Part shown: piece after piece, positions 24,678 to 33,775 of the stretch
Numbering within the stretch: the stretch's first letter is position 1
Layout: the number at the start of each line of letters is the position of its first letter
Assembly (NCBI GenBank): GCA_016722945.1
Contig: JAEQMT010000057.1
Coordinates: forward strand, 1 to 64,000
DNA from: Desulfofustis sp. PB-SRB1
Lineage (GTDB): Bacteria > Desulfobacterota > Desulfobulbia > Desulfobulbales > Desulfocapsaceae
Length of the DNA stretch: 64,000 nt
Reading direction: 5' to 3'
Program-made: the position numbers and the translations under genes
Notes under the pieces: model-generated
What the model saw: only the letters and a program-made list of their open reading frames with translations
Databases searched by the model: none
Told to the model about the DNA's origin: nothing

Positions 24678-25121
24678 CTATTCTCCCGCCTTCTCGTAGA
24701 CGTACGCCAACAGGACTTTCGGAAGGTCTCCCGAGCAGCTTGGGTCTAACCGCAACTCTTCGCCACGTTCGATCGTGTAGTCGGACAGAACGTCATCCAT
24801 CAGAATGTCCATGCCCGCATTCGCGTACTCCTCCATGATTGCTACGACCTTCTTGTCTTCAGCGATTGCCGAAAAGTCCATGTTGTTGGCGTCTATTAGC
24901 ATCGCGTAGAAGTTGGCGTATTCTTCCGGGGTGATCGTGCTTGACCAGAAACGGTCGTCGCCATCGCGTCCGAGGGGTTTGCGCTTACCTCTGCGATACC
25001 CCAGACATGCGCACAAGAAGAACATCTCGTGCATGTCCTTGACGGCAAAGTTCTTGAAGTCGTTATAGAGTCCCCTGTGATGCCTGTCCGTGCGGACACG
25101 TATGTCACCGGCCATGTTCAT
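24678..25121 (-). CDS. Small protein resembling a Dnd-system-associated family
   Basis: A 147-residue cytosolic protein. HEMFFLCACLGYRRGKRKPLG, then TPEEYANFYAMLIDAN and IMEEYANAGMDILMD recall the short 'dnd system-associated' proteins found beside DNA phosphorothioation and DndD-like genes; I make this link from memory of the pattern, with limited confidence. It follows the DndD-like ATPase by 2 bases and precedes the radical SAM gene by 9 bases, so the three are probably made together. It could be a structural partner of the ATPase. Confidence 0.6.
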   Translation of the reverse strand: MNMAGDIRVRTDRHHRGLYNDFKNFAVKDMHEMFFLCACLGYRRGKRKPLGRDGDDRFWSSTITPEEYANFYAMLIDANNMDFSAIAEDKKVVAIMEEYANAGMDILMDDVLSDYTIERGEELRLDPSCSGDLPKVLLAYVYEKAGE

Positions 25122-25123
25122 AT

Positions 25124-27166
25124 CTATTCTGCCTCCGCTTCTTCACGCAACAGGCCATCAGCCTGCTTGACGTCCAAACGTTCAACCTTGGTGCTGCCAG
25201 CGCCCTTCCCCCGTAGGACGTAGAAGTGCGTCCATTTGTCGGTGTTTCGCAACATCTGGGCTTCGAATCGGCCAAACTCAGTGTCTGTCGCGAGCAGAAT
25301 CCACTGCGTACACCAACCCGGAACACTTTCCAGCAGGTTTCGGCGATGCTCATGCGAGAGCCGGCCAAATGGTGTGTCCATAAACAACGGCATCTCCAGG
25401 ACGTCAGCGCCGGCCGCCGCTTTTGCCAGTGCTGCGATAAACGCGATAGACATAATCTGCCGCTGTCCTGCCGAGATGTTGGCAAGGAAGGGTTTTCCCC
25501 AGCGATCAAAGACTTGAATGCTGTAGTCTTGGTCCACGACAATATCTCGCAACGTTTTGTTGCCTTCGTCGTCCAGCAGCTGGCGGAAGTATTTCGTGGC
25601 ATTCGTGCCGATGAGGTCGCGGGTCTCTCCCGTGAATTCGCTATGGATTTCCTTAAACGCGTCATGGGCTGCTGTGGCAAGAGCCGCGCGTTTTGACATC
25701 TCGTCACGAATGCCTTGTTCGCGCTCAATATCCTTGCGCTGCTGTGTCAGGCGTCCCTTTTCCTCTTCAAGTACGACAAGTTCCTCTTTGATCTGCTCCT
25801 GCTCCTCTTCCAGCTTAATGATTTTGCGCTCAATTTGGTGCCGGTGTTTCTCCAGGTGGGCGGCGTCAGCTCTCTCAGAAGAACCGATCTTCTCCCTCAA
25901 GTCGTCGAGCTTCCGTCGAGTAACCTGTAGATCGTTCTTTGTGACAGCGAATTTCTGGAGTGTCGTCTCAGCTGCTACACCGATGTCTTCATAGTGTCCG
26001 CGAACCCCGCTGAGGTAGCGCCACAAGTTCAGCATGGAATCCTCGGTGAGGATGTCTGTCGTCTTGTCGCGCCACTGCAAGATGCTGCGATGTGCATCCG
26101 TCCCTGGTTCGATGTTCGTGCCGCAGATACACTTCTTCTCGGCGATTATCCGATCAATTAGATCTCTTCTGATCTCGGACGGGATCTCGTGGCGCTGCTT
26201 TCGCTTGTCAATGTGCCGGAATACCTTGTCGGCAGTCTTCCGCACGAGAAGCAAGGCTGTACGCCCCGTCCTGTTTTTCATCTCCTGGAGAAGTTCCTGG
26301 AGTTGCTCCTGAAGGTCGCCTTCTTTGTCCTCCAATGCAGACCGCTCGGCAAGCAAGTCACGAATCTCCCGGATCTTCTCCAACTCGACATCGACTTTCT
26401 TCTTCTCCTGAGTTGCATGTTGGAGCTCTTCGTCGATTGCAGAGGACCTGCCGTCAAGCTCTGTAACGCGTTCGTCGTTCTCTCGAAGCTGCTTGATGAC
26501 ACGGGCCAACTCTCCCGTCGCGCGAGTCTCCAGTTCACCGTCAAGGTACCGTCGAAGCCGGCCTGCTGCGCGCATCGCGGTCTCAAGCACGTCGATATCC
26601 AAGAGCCTCCGAACACCTACGGAAATCTCGCGTCGCTGCTCGCTGCTCGCACGCGTCAGACGTTCGATCTTCTCCCCATCAAAAAGGAAGTACTCTCGTA
26701 GACCACGGTCGAGAATGCCGCCGATCACCGAACTGATTTCACTGGGGTCTCTCGACGTTGTAGCATTCCCCACTTCATCTTGGGTCACGAGCCGAACACC
26801 GCTGTCTTCTTGGACCACGCTACCTTCATCGAGAAGACCCAAGAGTGACCGTTCGAGCTGGTATGAGAACTTCCCATGAGAAAAATTGAGCGACACACGC
26901 GATTCGACGGGTTTCTTGTCGCCCGCGCGGCTTTCCATGGCGGGATAGTTGACCAAGTACAATTCACGATCATCAACCTGTGCATCCTGCGAAAGCTGTT
27001 TCTCTCCATACAGGCAGAAGAGCAACGCGCGATAGATGCCGGTCTTGCCCCGGCCGTTCTCGCCAAAGACCACCGTAACGTTGCCGTCTTCGCCGTGGGC
27101 AAAACTGAGGGTGTGTTTTCCCCGGAACTGGCGGAAGTTGTCCAGAGTCATTTCGTGGAGGATCAT
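25124..27166 (-). CDS. DndD-like SMC/Rad50-type ATPase
   Basis: A 680-residue ATPase. Walker A GENGRGKT is at residues 35-42; the characteristic YFLFDGEKIERL of DndD/RloC-type proteins follows near 160. A long coiled coil (about 200-500) is interrupted in the middle by KKCICGTNI, a shortened zinc-hook-like CxC. The C-terminal half has the signature NISAGQRQIMSIA and Walker B LPLFMDTPFGRLS. DndD ATPases act in DNA phosphorothioation and related DNA-sensing systems; no DndA, B, C or E is present here. Overlaps the 57-residue gene upstream by 4 bases (ATGA). Confidence 0.85.
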   Translation of the reverse strand: MILHEMTLDNFRQFRGKHTLSFAHGEDGNVTVVFGENGRGKTGIYRALLFCLYGEKQLSQDAQVDDRELYLVNYPAMESRAGDKKPVESRVSLNFSHGKFSYQLERSLLGLLDEGSVVQEDSGVRLVTQDEVGNATTSRDPSEISSVIGGILDRGLREYFLFDGEKIERLTRASSEQRREISVGVRRLLDIDVLETAMRAAGRLRRYLDGELETRATGELARVIKQLRENDERVTELDGRSSAIDEELQHATQEKKKVDVELEKIREIRDLLAERSALEDKEGDLQEQLQELLQEMKNRTGRTALLLVRKTADKVFRHIDKRKQRHEIPSEIRRDLIDRIIAEKKCICGTNIEPGTDAHRSILQWRDKTTDILTEDSMLNLWRYLSGVRGHYEDIGVAAETTLQKFAVTKNDLQVTRRKLDDLREKIGSSERADAAHLEKHRHQIERKIIKLEEEQEQIKEELVVLEEEKGRLTQQRKDIEREQGIRDEMSKRAALATAAHDAFKEIHSEFTGETRDLIGTNATKYFRQLLDDEGNKTLRDIVVDQDYSIQVFDRWGKPFLANISAGQRQIMSIAFIAALAKAAAGADVLEMPLFMDTPFGRLSHEHRRNLLESVPGWCTQWILLATDTEFGRFEAQMLRNTDKWTHFYVLRGKGAGSTKVERLDVKQADGLLREEAEAE

Positions 27167-27336
27167 TGTGAGTCCTCCTTGTCTTTGATGACTCGCCTTA
27201 CGACGCCCTTCAGTTCCTCTGCGACCGAGGACTCCGGCATTGTTTCGGCAAGCTCCAGTGCTCGGGTCGCCAACGTCTGAACGTCTTCAGGATACTGGCG
27301 CAGTTTCTTACGTATAAGTTCGTGTTTCTCTGCCAT
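27163..27336 (-). CDS. 57-residue protein of the DndD-like operon
   Basis: A short gene that is easy to miss: ATG at 27336, 2 bases after the helicase stop, ending in ATGA overlap with the DndD-like ATPase. The product is charged and helical (HELIRKKLRQYPEDVQTLA; SVAEELKGVVRRVIKDK). No family is recognised. Overlap on both sides argues that it is real and stoichiometric with its neighbours, possibly a subunit or linker of the ATPase-helicase complex. Confidence 0.7.
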   Translation of the reverse strand: MAEKHELIRKKLRQYPEDVQTLATRALELAETMPESSVAEELKGVVRRVIKDKEDSQ

Positions 27337-27338
27337 AC

Positions 27339-29471
27339 TCAGCTCCTATCCTTGATTTCGACTGATTCCATAACCTGGTGATAGATATCCCACGGCTTTA
27401 GATCGAGAAGATGAAGCATTTCGAAAGCGTCGAGGATGTCGCGAAGTGTCGCGCGCGCCTCAAACTCATTCGAGGCGCTGGCAGCAAATTCGGCGAATCT
27501 GGGCATCTCGCGTCTGAGAAGGCTAAGGTCGGCCTCCCGACGGAGATGCGCATGTTCAGTGGTGGGCACAACGACAAAATCCAAAACATCCGCGTGGGTC
27601 TTGCCCTTTGCCTTTCGGAGAATACGGCCCCTGCGCTGAACAAACTCCTTTGGATTGGTTGTGCTCGCAAGGAAGAACGCCGTCTTGGTGGCAGGTATAT
27701 CGACGCCCTCGTCCAGGCAGTGGATCGCGACCAGCACCTGAATGTCCCCATCGGCGAACTGGCAGAGCACCTTCTGTCTGTTATCCAAGGTAACTGTGTG
27801 AACGAACTCGTGGCAGCGGAGCCCCAGTGAGGCCACTGCGGAAAGAACGGCGCTGTGTGTCCCTGGTGCACAGTAGACGAGAACATGCTTCAATTCAGTG
27901 CCAGAAACCTCGCTGCCCCTCATCAGCGCACGCAGTTTGTTCAGAAGAAGTGGTAGCTTGTTTTCGGCGGCAGAAACAAGCTGAGCCCGGCGCAAGAGGA
28001 GCTTCTTGAGGCGCTCTTCAAGGCCGGGCTCACGCTCAAAGTCACGGCAAGACAACGCGGCGATACTCCTCGACAGATCCTCGTATGCATCCATTTCCCG
28101 GTTGGTAAAGTGCGTCAGTATCGGCAAATACCGGTATGGCGTCAGAGCTGTTCCTATGGCTTGGTCCAACGGGTATTCGAAGCAGATACCGCTAAAGAAA
28201 GACAAGAGCGCATTGGTCCCTTCTTCGTCATACCAGCGACGTGGCGTGGCTGAGAGGCCGAGGCGCATGTCCACAAAAGGAACGAGTGCATTTCGCAGGC
28301 GCGGTGCGCCAAGTCCATGCACTTCGTCAGCAATCACTAGGGTAGTTTCCGGAGACAAACCGGCGACTGCCTTCGCGAAGCGGTCCGTGGAAGCCGTCTG
28401 ATGGACGGCAAGAATGCACATGCTCGGCAGGGCTCCAAGCCGGAAATCCTGCTTCTTTGACCGGACTTCTTTTGGCCAGTCTGGGTGATTTCCACTGCAC
28501 AATATCGGAAAGAATCCGAACTCTTCGCAATGCTGCCGCCACTGCTCCAGAAGATGAAGATATGGAACAAGCACAATCACTGCGATGCGTTCAAGCGCCA
28601 CACTTCTGTCCATGGCAGCGGCAAGAGCCGTGAATGTCTTTCCCGTGCCGGTGGCCATCTCAAAGATACCTCGGCAGTTCTGCGTCTTCCAAGCAGTGAT
28701 CGCTTCTTGCTGGTATGGACGCAGGCGAATGCCCTGCTCTGGCTGAGACGTTTCGACGGATGGGGTTGAAACTGGATTGTGGCATGAGGAATACGGACGT
28801 GAGCCCGTTCGCAAGCGGACGATCTGATCACGTATGGCAGCGGGAAGCGGAAGGACCTGGAACTGGGTGTTGCCATGCAACCACAATTTCGCCAAGCGAG
28901 CACGATGCTGCTCTACATAGGGACGTTGTCCATCGTTCCAAGAAGTAAAGACAGAGAACGCTTCGCCATTCAATGAGCCCTTCGCCGAGTCGTTGAAGGA
29001 GCCGTGGATTGCCACAACATCATCGCTTGAATCAGCAAATACGCCCACTTTGTCGTGATAGTCGCCGCCCGTCCTAAAGTCACGCGGTATAGCAAAGCGA
29101 AACTCCAGAATGCCGTCTGCCACCATCCACGCGAGCACATCCAGGGTATCGCGCGACAGAGCTCGCGGGAGATCGGAAACCTGTTCACGAAGGACGTCCC
29201 GAAGCGCTGCATCCCGCTTCGCCGCGTCTCCGACTTGAAGCGCATCCCAGTCATTTCTTTCCATGATTGGCGAGGTCACTATGCGGGCACTGCCACTGTT
29301 GCCAACCAACGACACGATGCCGGCACAAGCGGTCCTCAACCAGCCTGATGTGAAGAATCCAACTCCTCTCCAGTATTCCTGCGATTGCGCGAGCAAGGGT
29401 GCTATTAGGTCAAGCACGAGGTCACACTCTGCGCTGTCGTATACCGGCATGAGATTCAGATCTCTAAGCAT
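27339..29471 (-). CDS. PLD-nuclease-like / SF2 helicase fusion
   Basis: A 710-residue protein. Residues 1-200 are a phospholipase-D-like domain with YHDKVGVF (139-146) and IHGSFNDS (155-162), the single H-x-K...GS-x-N motif pattern of helicase-linked PLD nucleases. Residues about 245-650 are an SF2 helicase: Walker A ATGTGKT (273-279), ADEVHG (DExH), LGLSATP, and QRRGRILRKAKG as motif VI. A helical C-terminal tail follows. Such fusions occur in phage-defence islands and phosphorothioation-dependent restriction. It overlaps the preceding gene by 8 bases and probably acts with the DndD-like ATPase on DNA. Confidence 0.88.
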   Translation of the reverse strand: MLRDLNLMPVYDSAECDLVLDLIAPLLAQSQEYWRGVGFFTSGWLRTACAGIVSLVGNSGSARIVTSPIMERNDWDALQVGDAAKRDAALRDVLREQVSDLPRALSRDTLDVLAWMVADGILEFRFAIPRDFRTGGDYHDKVGVFADSSDDVVAIHGSFNDSAKGSLNGEAFSVFTSWNDGQRPYVEQHRARLAKLWLHGNTQFQVLPLPAAIRDQIVRLRTGSRPYSSCHNPVSTPSVETSQPEQGIRLRPYQQEAITAWKTQNCRGIFEMATGTGKTFTALAAAMDRSVALERIAVIVLVPYLHLLEQWRQHCEEFGFFPILCSGNHPDWPKEVRSKKQDFRLGALPSMCILAVHQTASTDRFAKAVAGLSPETTLVIADEVHGLGAPRLRNALVPFVDMRLGLSATPRRWYDEEGTNALLSFFSGICFEYPLDQAIGTALTPYRYLPILTHFTNREMDAYEDLSRSIAALSCRDFEREPGLEERLKKLLLRRAQLVSAAENKLPLLLNKLRALMRGSEVSGTELKHVLVYCAPGTHSAVLSAVASLGLRCHEFVHTVTLDNRQKVLCQFADGDIQVLVAIHCLDEGVDIPATKTAFFLASTTNPKEFVQRRGRILRKAKGKTHADVLDFVVVPTTEHAHLRREADLSLLRREMPRFAEFAASASNEFEARATLRDILDAFEMLHLLDLKPWDIYHQVMESVEIKDRS

Positions 29472-32250
29472 TTACGAGCAGCTCCTTTAGTGCGATTTCG
29501 CCATTTTGAATCACCACTTTGTTCCCTGGACTCAACATTGTTGGCGTCAATCGCTTCTTGATAATGCCGGACTGAACAAGGGCATCTTCGAAAGCGGAAC
29601 GGTTCGCGGCTCCGCCCCATTCAGCGTCCAGCAGCAATGCGACTAGGTCCTGTAAGGTGTGGAGCTCTAAATCGTTTTCCCGGGGCAGATACACTTCCCG
29701 AGAGTTACCGAGGACGAGAAAGCGTTCGCCCTTTGTCAGTAGGTCCGCGATGAGTGGGCGAGACCAGTGAAGACCCGACGGAAGAGCGGGCAACGAAGCC
29801 ATCTCCAGCAGATGAGAAATGCGTGCGAAATGCCGGCCCGCCTTTCTGGCTGCGTTGAAAGCTTTGGCGGCTTGACACTCAAGTTCTCCTTGTTTCACTT
29901 GATTCCAGCCAAGGGCGTCCATATGGACAACGCAACCCGGATGGTACAGACAGACATCGGGTTCCCGCACAACGGAGTAAATCTGTTGCTCTTTGTATCC
30001 GAGCCGCTTCACGAGCTGTTCTTCAAGCGTCTCGTATGTACATGGCGCATGAGCGACGCGCACGAAATCAAGAACACGCATGCGGATGGTTTGCCTGCCG
30101 CTCTCCTCCTTTTCAGAGCGACAGGCTATGCGTGGATACCTAGTGAGAGAGAAGGCATCGGGTGCGAAAGCCTGAAGGATCGAGTACAGCATCACGGATC
30201 CATCAATGCTCGCGGCCAGGCACGTGACCCGTTTGTCGCAGTAAACCTTATCGACCGAGCAGTGGCCTTCTTGCACCAAGAGTTGCTCGGTATGCTGAAC
30301 GATCGTTTGAAGGAAAGATTCATCCAGTTCGAAGTTATCGAGATGGATATAGCCCCATCCGGCCGTACGGATGACGTTTGTGATGCGCTGACTGAGTTGG
30401 CCGAACTGGTAGTCCTTCAAGAACAGCCGATTGACGGCAAAATCTCGGAATTCGTCTTGAGAAACAGGACCGCCGGCATCCCGTAGGAAAGTCTCCAGTG
30501 CAAGCAACATAGGAAGGCGCTCTGTGAACCCCTCTCTTCTGTAGACACATGGCAGCCGTGGATAAACCAAATCAGGGTGCGCTGACCGACGAAGGCAGGA
30601 GTAGAGCGCAACATCTGAAGGAAACCCGGCCCTCGTGCAGCGACTATGGAAGCGAAGAAATGCACCGTTGACGGACACGAAGGGGACTTCATCGTCGAGC
30701 ATTTCCAGAAGCCATTCCTCAACATCGTGGATCAGGCTCAGAGGCACTACGATATTGTCATGGTGCACGAATGTGCCGAGATCCCAAAGGAGGAGATGCT
30801 TAGCCCGATCGAGCGTCGCGTGCGTGTTATTGTCGGTGAAGCCTGAACGCCACTTGCGGATCTCGGAAGCAACCTCAGAGAAGTGGGCGGGGCGCCCCAT
30901 TTGCTGAAGCACGGTTTCCGTCATCTGTACGATGTTGCCGAAGCGCAGCTTCCAGAGGTCGGCGGAATAGACGCGGTCTTCTTCTGTCTTCATCGAGCAC
31001 TTTGCTGCCTTGAGGACGGCATTCAGCGCTGGATCGGAGAGGGCTTGAGGTGTTTGGGGCGCGCCGTAGCTGTGGCTCTTGGCAAGCAGCGCGGATTTCA
31101 GTGCTGCGCGGCTGATACTCCACAGGCGGTCAGAGTGCCGTTCGTTGGCCTTGTCGAGCGCAGTGTGTTCGAGGATGTCGGCTAGGCGACGAGTATTCTC
31201 TCCACAATCTTTGTGACTAACGACACCATCCTGGTTAAGCTGGAGACCAGCCCCTTCCCACTCAGAAAGTGTTGCCATAAATTCAACAAGACCGTATGCA
31301 AACCGCATCTGTTCGGACTGCTCTCCTTTGCAGAGGAGTTCCCTGGTCAGCGTCTTGATCTCCAGCATCCCGCCATAGTGCTGGACTAGATGAGCCGCTT
31401 TTTCGATGAGCGGGCGCAGACGTTGTTGCTGATGTGGGGCCATCGCGCGTTCTTCAACGGCCTTGTCCATCTGGCGTGCTCGCTCACGAGTAACGCCTCC
31501 CACTTGCTCACCGACCAGGTCCAAAGTCATTGGGGCGAAACCGAGCATGCCCTTGCGAAGAAGGAAGGCACGTTCTTGCCGTTTGGAGCGGGCCAAGCTG
31601 TGAACCCAGCGTCGCAACCACACTGCGGGTTGCGCAGTGTCGGCGAGAAAGTCATCGGTGTCCGACGAAGAATGCTGTGGAACCGAACTGCCCAAGAGGC
31701 AAGGCGCGGAAACCAATTCGGAGGGGTCGAAGAGCCCCGAATTGTCTGCGAGGCTCGCCGCGTAGGTTTGGAGATGACTCTGGATGCTCTGTATTTCTCT
31801 GACCGTCTTGCGCCCACAATTACGACACTTGAGCATTGGGCCATCTTCCAGCAGCATAAAAGCCTTGAGCGTGGTGACCTGCATGTCCTCCAAGACATGA
31901 TTTGCGCGAACACTCAGCACGGCCCTGATTGCATCAAGAACTTCACTGGGGGTATTGTCGAAAGAGGGAGTCGGGCGCTGGTTATCCGGCGTTGAACTGG
32001 CATGAGGTCCCCGGAGGGTCGCCTGAAACGCTTCGATTTCTGCGCTGGTCTTCTTTCCGCAACTCCATGCGCCGGCAAGTTGGTCATGGGTTAAATGGAG
32101 AAGCGAATCACAGTCTTCGACACCGAGAGCCGTCAGAACATTACGAGCCCGAACGGAAAGACCATCGAAAAGATGGTCCGGGTCGATAGGTTCGCAACGG
32201 TCTTGCTTTCGAGCAACCTCGCGCCGTTTTCTATTGCTGCGACGTGTCAT
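29464..32250 (-). CDS. Large protein with two alpha-CTD-like HhH domains and a sigma-4-like HTH
   Basis: About 928 residues, starting at ATG 32250 (ATGA overlap with the HTH gene; an ATG at 32310 is also open). Two helix-hairpin-helix repeats like the RNA polymerase alpha C-terminal domain occur at about 30-76 (LSVRARNVLTALGVEDCDSL) and 111-157 (LSVRANHVLEDMQVTTLKAF, with a CRNCG insert). A sigma-70 region-4-like HTH follows at about 225-268 (LDLVGEQVGGVTRERARQMD). Further helical modules (QMGRPAHFSEVASEIRKW; GGPVSQDEFRDFA) resemble HARE/HB1-type winged helices. No enzymatic motif is seen. It may be the DNA- or promoter-recognition subunit of the operon's system, by inference. Confidence 0.7.
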   Translation of the reverse strand: MTRRSNRKRREVARKQDRCEPIDPDHLFDGLSVRARNVLTALGVEDCDSLLHLTHDQLAGAWSCGKKTSAEIEAFQATLRGPHASSTPDNQRPTPSFDNTPSEVLDAIRAVLSVRANHVLEDMQVTTLKAFMLLEDGPMLKCRNCGRKTVREIQSIQSHLQTYAASLADNSGLFDPSELVSAPCLLGSSVPQHSSSDTDDFLADTAQPAVWLRRWVHSLARSKRQERAFLLRKGMLGFAPMTLDLVGEQVGGVTRERARQMDKAVEERAMAPHQQQRLRPLIEKAAHLVQHYGGMLEIKTLTRELLCKGEQSEQMRFAYGLVEFMATLSEWEGAGLQLNQDGVVSHKDCGENTRRLADILEHTALDKANERHSDRLWSISRAALKSALLAKSHSYGAPQTPQALSDPALNAVLKAAKCSMKTEEDRVYSADLWKLRFGNIVQMTETVLQQMGRPAHFSEVASEIRKWRSGFTDNNTHATLDRAKHLLLWDLGTFVHHDNIVVPLSLIHDVEEWLLEMLDDEVPFVSVNGAFLRFHSRCTRAGFPSDVALYSCLRRSAHPDLVYPRLPCVYRREGFTERLPMLLALETFLRDAGGPVSQDEFRDFAVNRLFLKDYQFGQLSQRITNVIRTAGWGYIHLDNFELDESFLQTIVQHTEQLLVQEGHCSVDKVYCDKRVTCLAASIDGSVMLYSILQAFAPDAFSLTRYPRIACRSEKEESGRQTIRMRVLDFVRVAHAPCTYETLEEQLVKRLGYKEQQIYSVVREPDVCLYHPGCVVHMDALGWNQVKQGELECQAAKAFNAARKAGRHFARISHLLEMASLPALPSGLHWSRPLIADLLTKGERFLVLGNSREVYLPRENDLELHTLQDLVALLLDAEWGGAANRSAFEDALVQSGIIKKRLTPTMLSPGNKVVIQNGEIALKELLVNA

Positions 32251-32456
32251 TCTGGCGACCTGCCACTGTCGTTCACTGGCGAGAGGCCGGCTTTTCCGGC
32301 TTCGACCCATTCGTCAATTTGGTTCTTCTTGAACTTCCACAGTCGGCCGACCTTGTGGGCCGGCATGTTTTTGCGCTCAATCCACTTGCGGTGATAAGTC
32401 ATCGCTTTGTTACCCTCTCCTGACTTTTCCAGAGGTTTTTCCCTAGCAGGCCTCAA
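32247..32456 (-). CDS. Excisionase-type HTH_17 protein, first gene of candidate defence operon
   Basis: A 69-residue protein with KWIERKNMPAHKVGRLWKFK then KNQIDEWVEAGKAG, the MerR/excisionase-like HTH_17 fold seen in small proteins that head restriction and defence operons. The first helices are degenerate (EGNKAMTYHR), and the start is uncertain: TTG at 32456 or ATG at 32402. It overlaps the large HhH/sigma-like gene by 4 bases, so it is likely the operon's regulator and not a phage excisionase; no integrase is nearby. Confidence 0.65.
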   Translation of the reverse strand: MRPAREKPLEKSGEGNKAMTYHRKWIERKNMPAHKVGRLWKFKKNQIDEWVEAGKAGLSPVNDSGRSPE

Positions 32457-32623
32457 ACACTGTGAACCTACCTTGTACCAACCGCCGTTTCAAGAAATTT
32501 GACCTTTCCCAACGGTGCTCCCCAGCACATTCAAGGGAAATGGATGCTTCTTACCACTACTTCTGCCAATTTTGACACACGCATCCATTAGCGGACATTG
32601 CCCTTTTATACTGAAGTTCCTCG

Positions 32624-32649
32624 ATTAATAAGTAATTTTCCCTATTAAT
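32624..32649 (-). promoter_or_regulatory. Inverted repeat upstream of the seven-gene operon
   Basis: ATTAATA and TATTAAT are separated by 12 bases, in an AT-rich leader about 170 bases before the HTH gene. It could be an operator for that gene. The remaining leader (32457-32843) contains no gene I can support. Confidence 0.25.
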
Positions 32650-32843
32650 TACATGAATATAGCCATCACATCAAGTGCACGGTTTTTTCTACACCTGGAT
32701 TTTCTTTACCAACTCAAAAGCCCTGAGTTGATACTCCGATGGGTACGTATCTATGGTGAAGGTATCGGTGTCTAGATCATCTTTTTTTCGACACGTGTTT
32801 CGCACTGTAAGCGGCGATCTCAAAGTGTAGTTGAACCGGCGGC

Positions 32844-32872
32844 TTGACCAACTAAAGATGACCAACTATAGT
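32844..32872 (+). promoter_or_regulatory. Promoter of phd-vapC pair
   Basis: TTGACC (32844-32849) and TATAGT (32867-32872) with a 17-base spacer. A GACCAACTA motif repeats within it (32846-32854 and 32860-32868), a possible antitoxin binding site. GGAGG follows at 32883 before the ATG at 32894. Confidence 0.65.
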
Positions 32873-32893
32873 GCAACAAAAAGGAGGTGTCTG

Positions 32894-33121
32894 ATGATTC
32901 AGCTAAATATAGCGGATGCAAAGGCGAATTTTTCTAAGCTTGTCGATAAAGCGTTATTGGGTGAAGAGGTCATTATTGCCCGGGACAACAAACCACTGGT
33001 TAAGCTGGTTCCCATCGAAGTTGTGCAAAAAGTCAGAAAGCCGGGATCCGGCAAAGGCCTGGTGCTGAAAATGTCCGATGATTTTGATATGCCTATTGAT
33101 GACATGAAGGAATATATGTGA
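32894..33121 (+). CDS. Phd/YefM-family antitoxin
   Basis: A 75-residue protein: MIQLNIADAKANFSKLVDKALLGEEVIIAR is a clear Phd/YefM N-terminus (AKxxFSKLV), and GLVLKMSDDFDMPIDDMKEYM is the acidic toxin-binding tail. The ATG at 32894 has GGAGGTG 5-10 bases upstream; earlier in-frame codons precede the promoter and are rejected. It overlaps the toxin gene by 4 bases. It binds DNA as a dimer and blocks the PIN toxin. Different lineage from the Phd protein near 8.6 kb, with a normal leader. Confidence 0.9.
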   Translation: MIQLNIADAKANFSKLVDKALLGEEVIIARDNKPLVKLVPIEVVQKVRKPGSGKGLVLKMSDDFDMPIDDMKEYM

Positions 33122-33507
33122 AGCGGTATTTACTTGATACCCACACTTTTATCTGGTGGATTGAAGATTCGCCGCGATTGTCGGATAGTGTAAGAGAGAT
33201 CATCGGTGACTCAGAAAATGAGTGCTGGTTCAGCCTGGTATCAGCGTGGGAGATGGCAATAAAAATCTCTCTTGAGAGGCTGAAACTGGCAATTCCTTTA
33301 AAACGGTATATTCCTGAGCACAGTGCCGCGAACAACTTTAACGTGCTGGCTATAGACTTTCGCCATATCACAAAAGTCGCACACCTTCCTTTCCAGCACA
33401 GAGACCCTTTTGATCGGTTGCTCATTGCTCAGGCCATGACTGAGAAAATGGTCATACTCTCCGCCGACCCAGCACTGGATGGATATGCAATAGAAAGAGT
33501 GTGGTAA
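33118..33507 (+). CDS. vapC: VapC-type PIN-domain toxin
   Basis: A 129-residue PIN ribonuclease starting at GTG inside the antitoxin stop region. YLLDTHTFIWWIED is the canonical motif of this subgroup; SAWEMAIKISLERL gives the conserved Glu, and HRDPFDRLLIAQAM the C-terminal acidic pair. All catalytic residues are intact. Shares overall layout with the toxin at 8864 but is not a recent duplicate (many substitutions). Translationally coupled to the Phd-type antitoxin. Confidence 0.92.
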   Translation: MKRYLLDTHTFIWWIEDSPRLSDSVREIIGDSENECWFSLVSAWEMAIKISLERLKLAIPLKRYIPEHSAANNFNVLAIDFRHITKVAHLPFQHRDPFDRLLIAQAMTEKMVILSADPALDGYAIERVW

Positions 33508-33663
33508 GTTTGGCGGGTATCCTTCACCGCCAAACTGTTCTCGGCGTGAAGTTCGGGCATCAGCATCTGGTGGAACTATTCTACCCGGGAAGAAATTTTT
33601 CACGGCTCTGGTTGTCTATCTGATGGATGAGTGCGTTCATAGACCAACCGAATTTACGGGTCA

Positions 33664-33745
33664 TGCGATTTGTTTTTTCAGGAAAAGTCCGAGGCATGAG
33701 AAAGCAGGGGAAATAGGCAGAAAATAGTTACCTGATTTCTCATCT
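33664..33745 (+). pseudogene. Decayed copy of the 3' end of the RelE-like gene
   Basis: TGCGATTTGTTTTTTCAGGA, AAGTCCGAGGCATGAGAAAG and CAGGGGAAATAGGCAG closely match 35500-35560 at the end of the RelE-like toxin gene (RFVFSG-VRGMRKQGK, then stop). Only this tail survives; the toxin core is gone. It marks an old duplication in this TA cluster. Confidence 0.65.
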
Positions 33746-33775
33746 GAGTTTCATGGCATATCGTTCTGTTCTTAT

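Noticed and set aside
26116-26145. True zinc hook in the DndD-like ATPase
   Set aside because: The apex has CxC (KCICG), not the CxxC of Rad50/DndD, so I describe it only as hook-like.
23286-32456. A canonical Dnd phosphorothioation or 7-deazaguanine (Dpd) system
   Set aside because: No dndA/B/C/E, no DpdA or queuosine-type genes; only the DndD-like ATPase and a Dnd-associated-like protein fit.
32247-32456. Phage excisionase and an integrated prophage
   Set aside because: No integrase, capsid, terminase or attachment repeats nearby; the HTH gene is coupled to the large operon gene.
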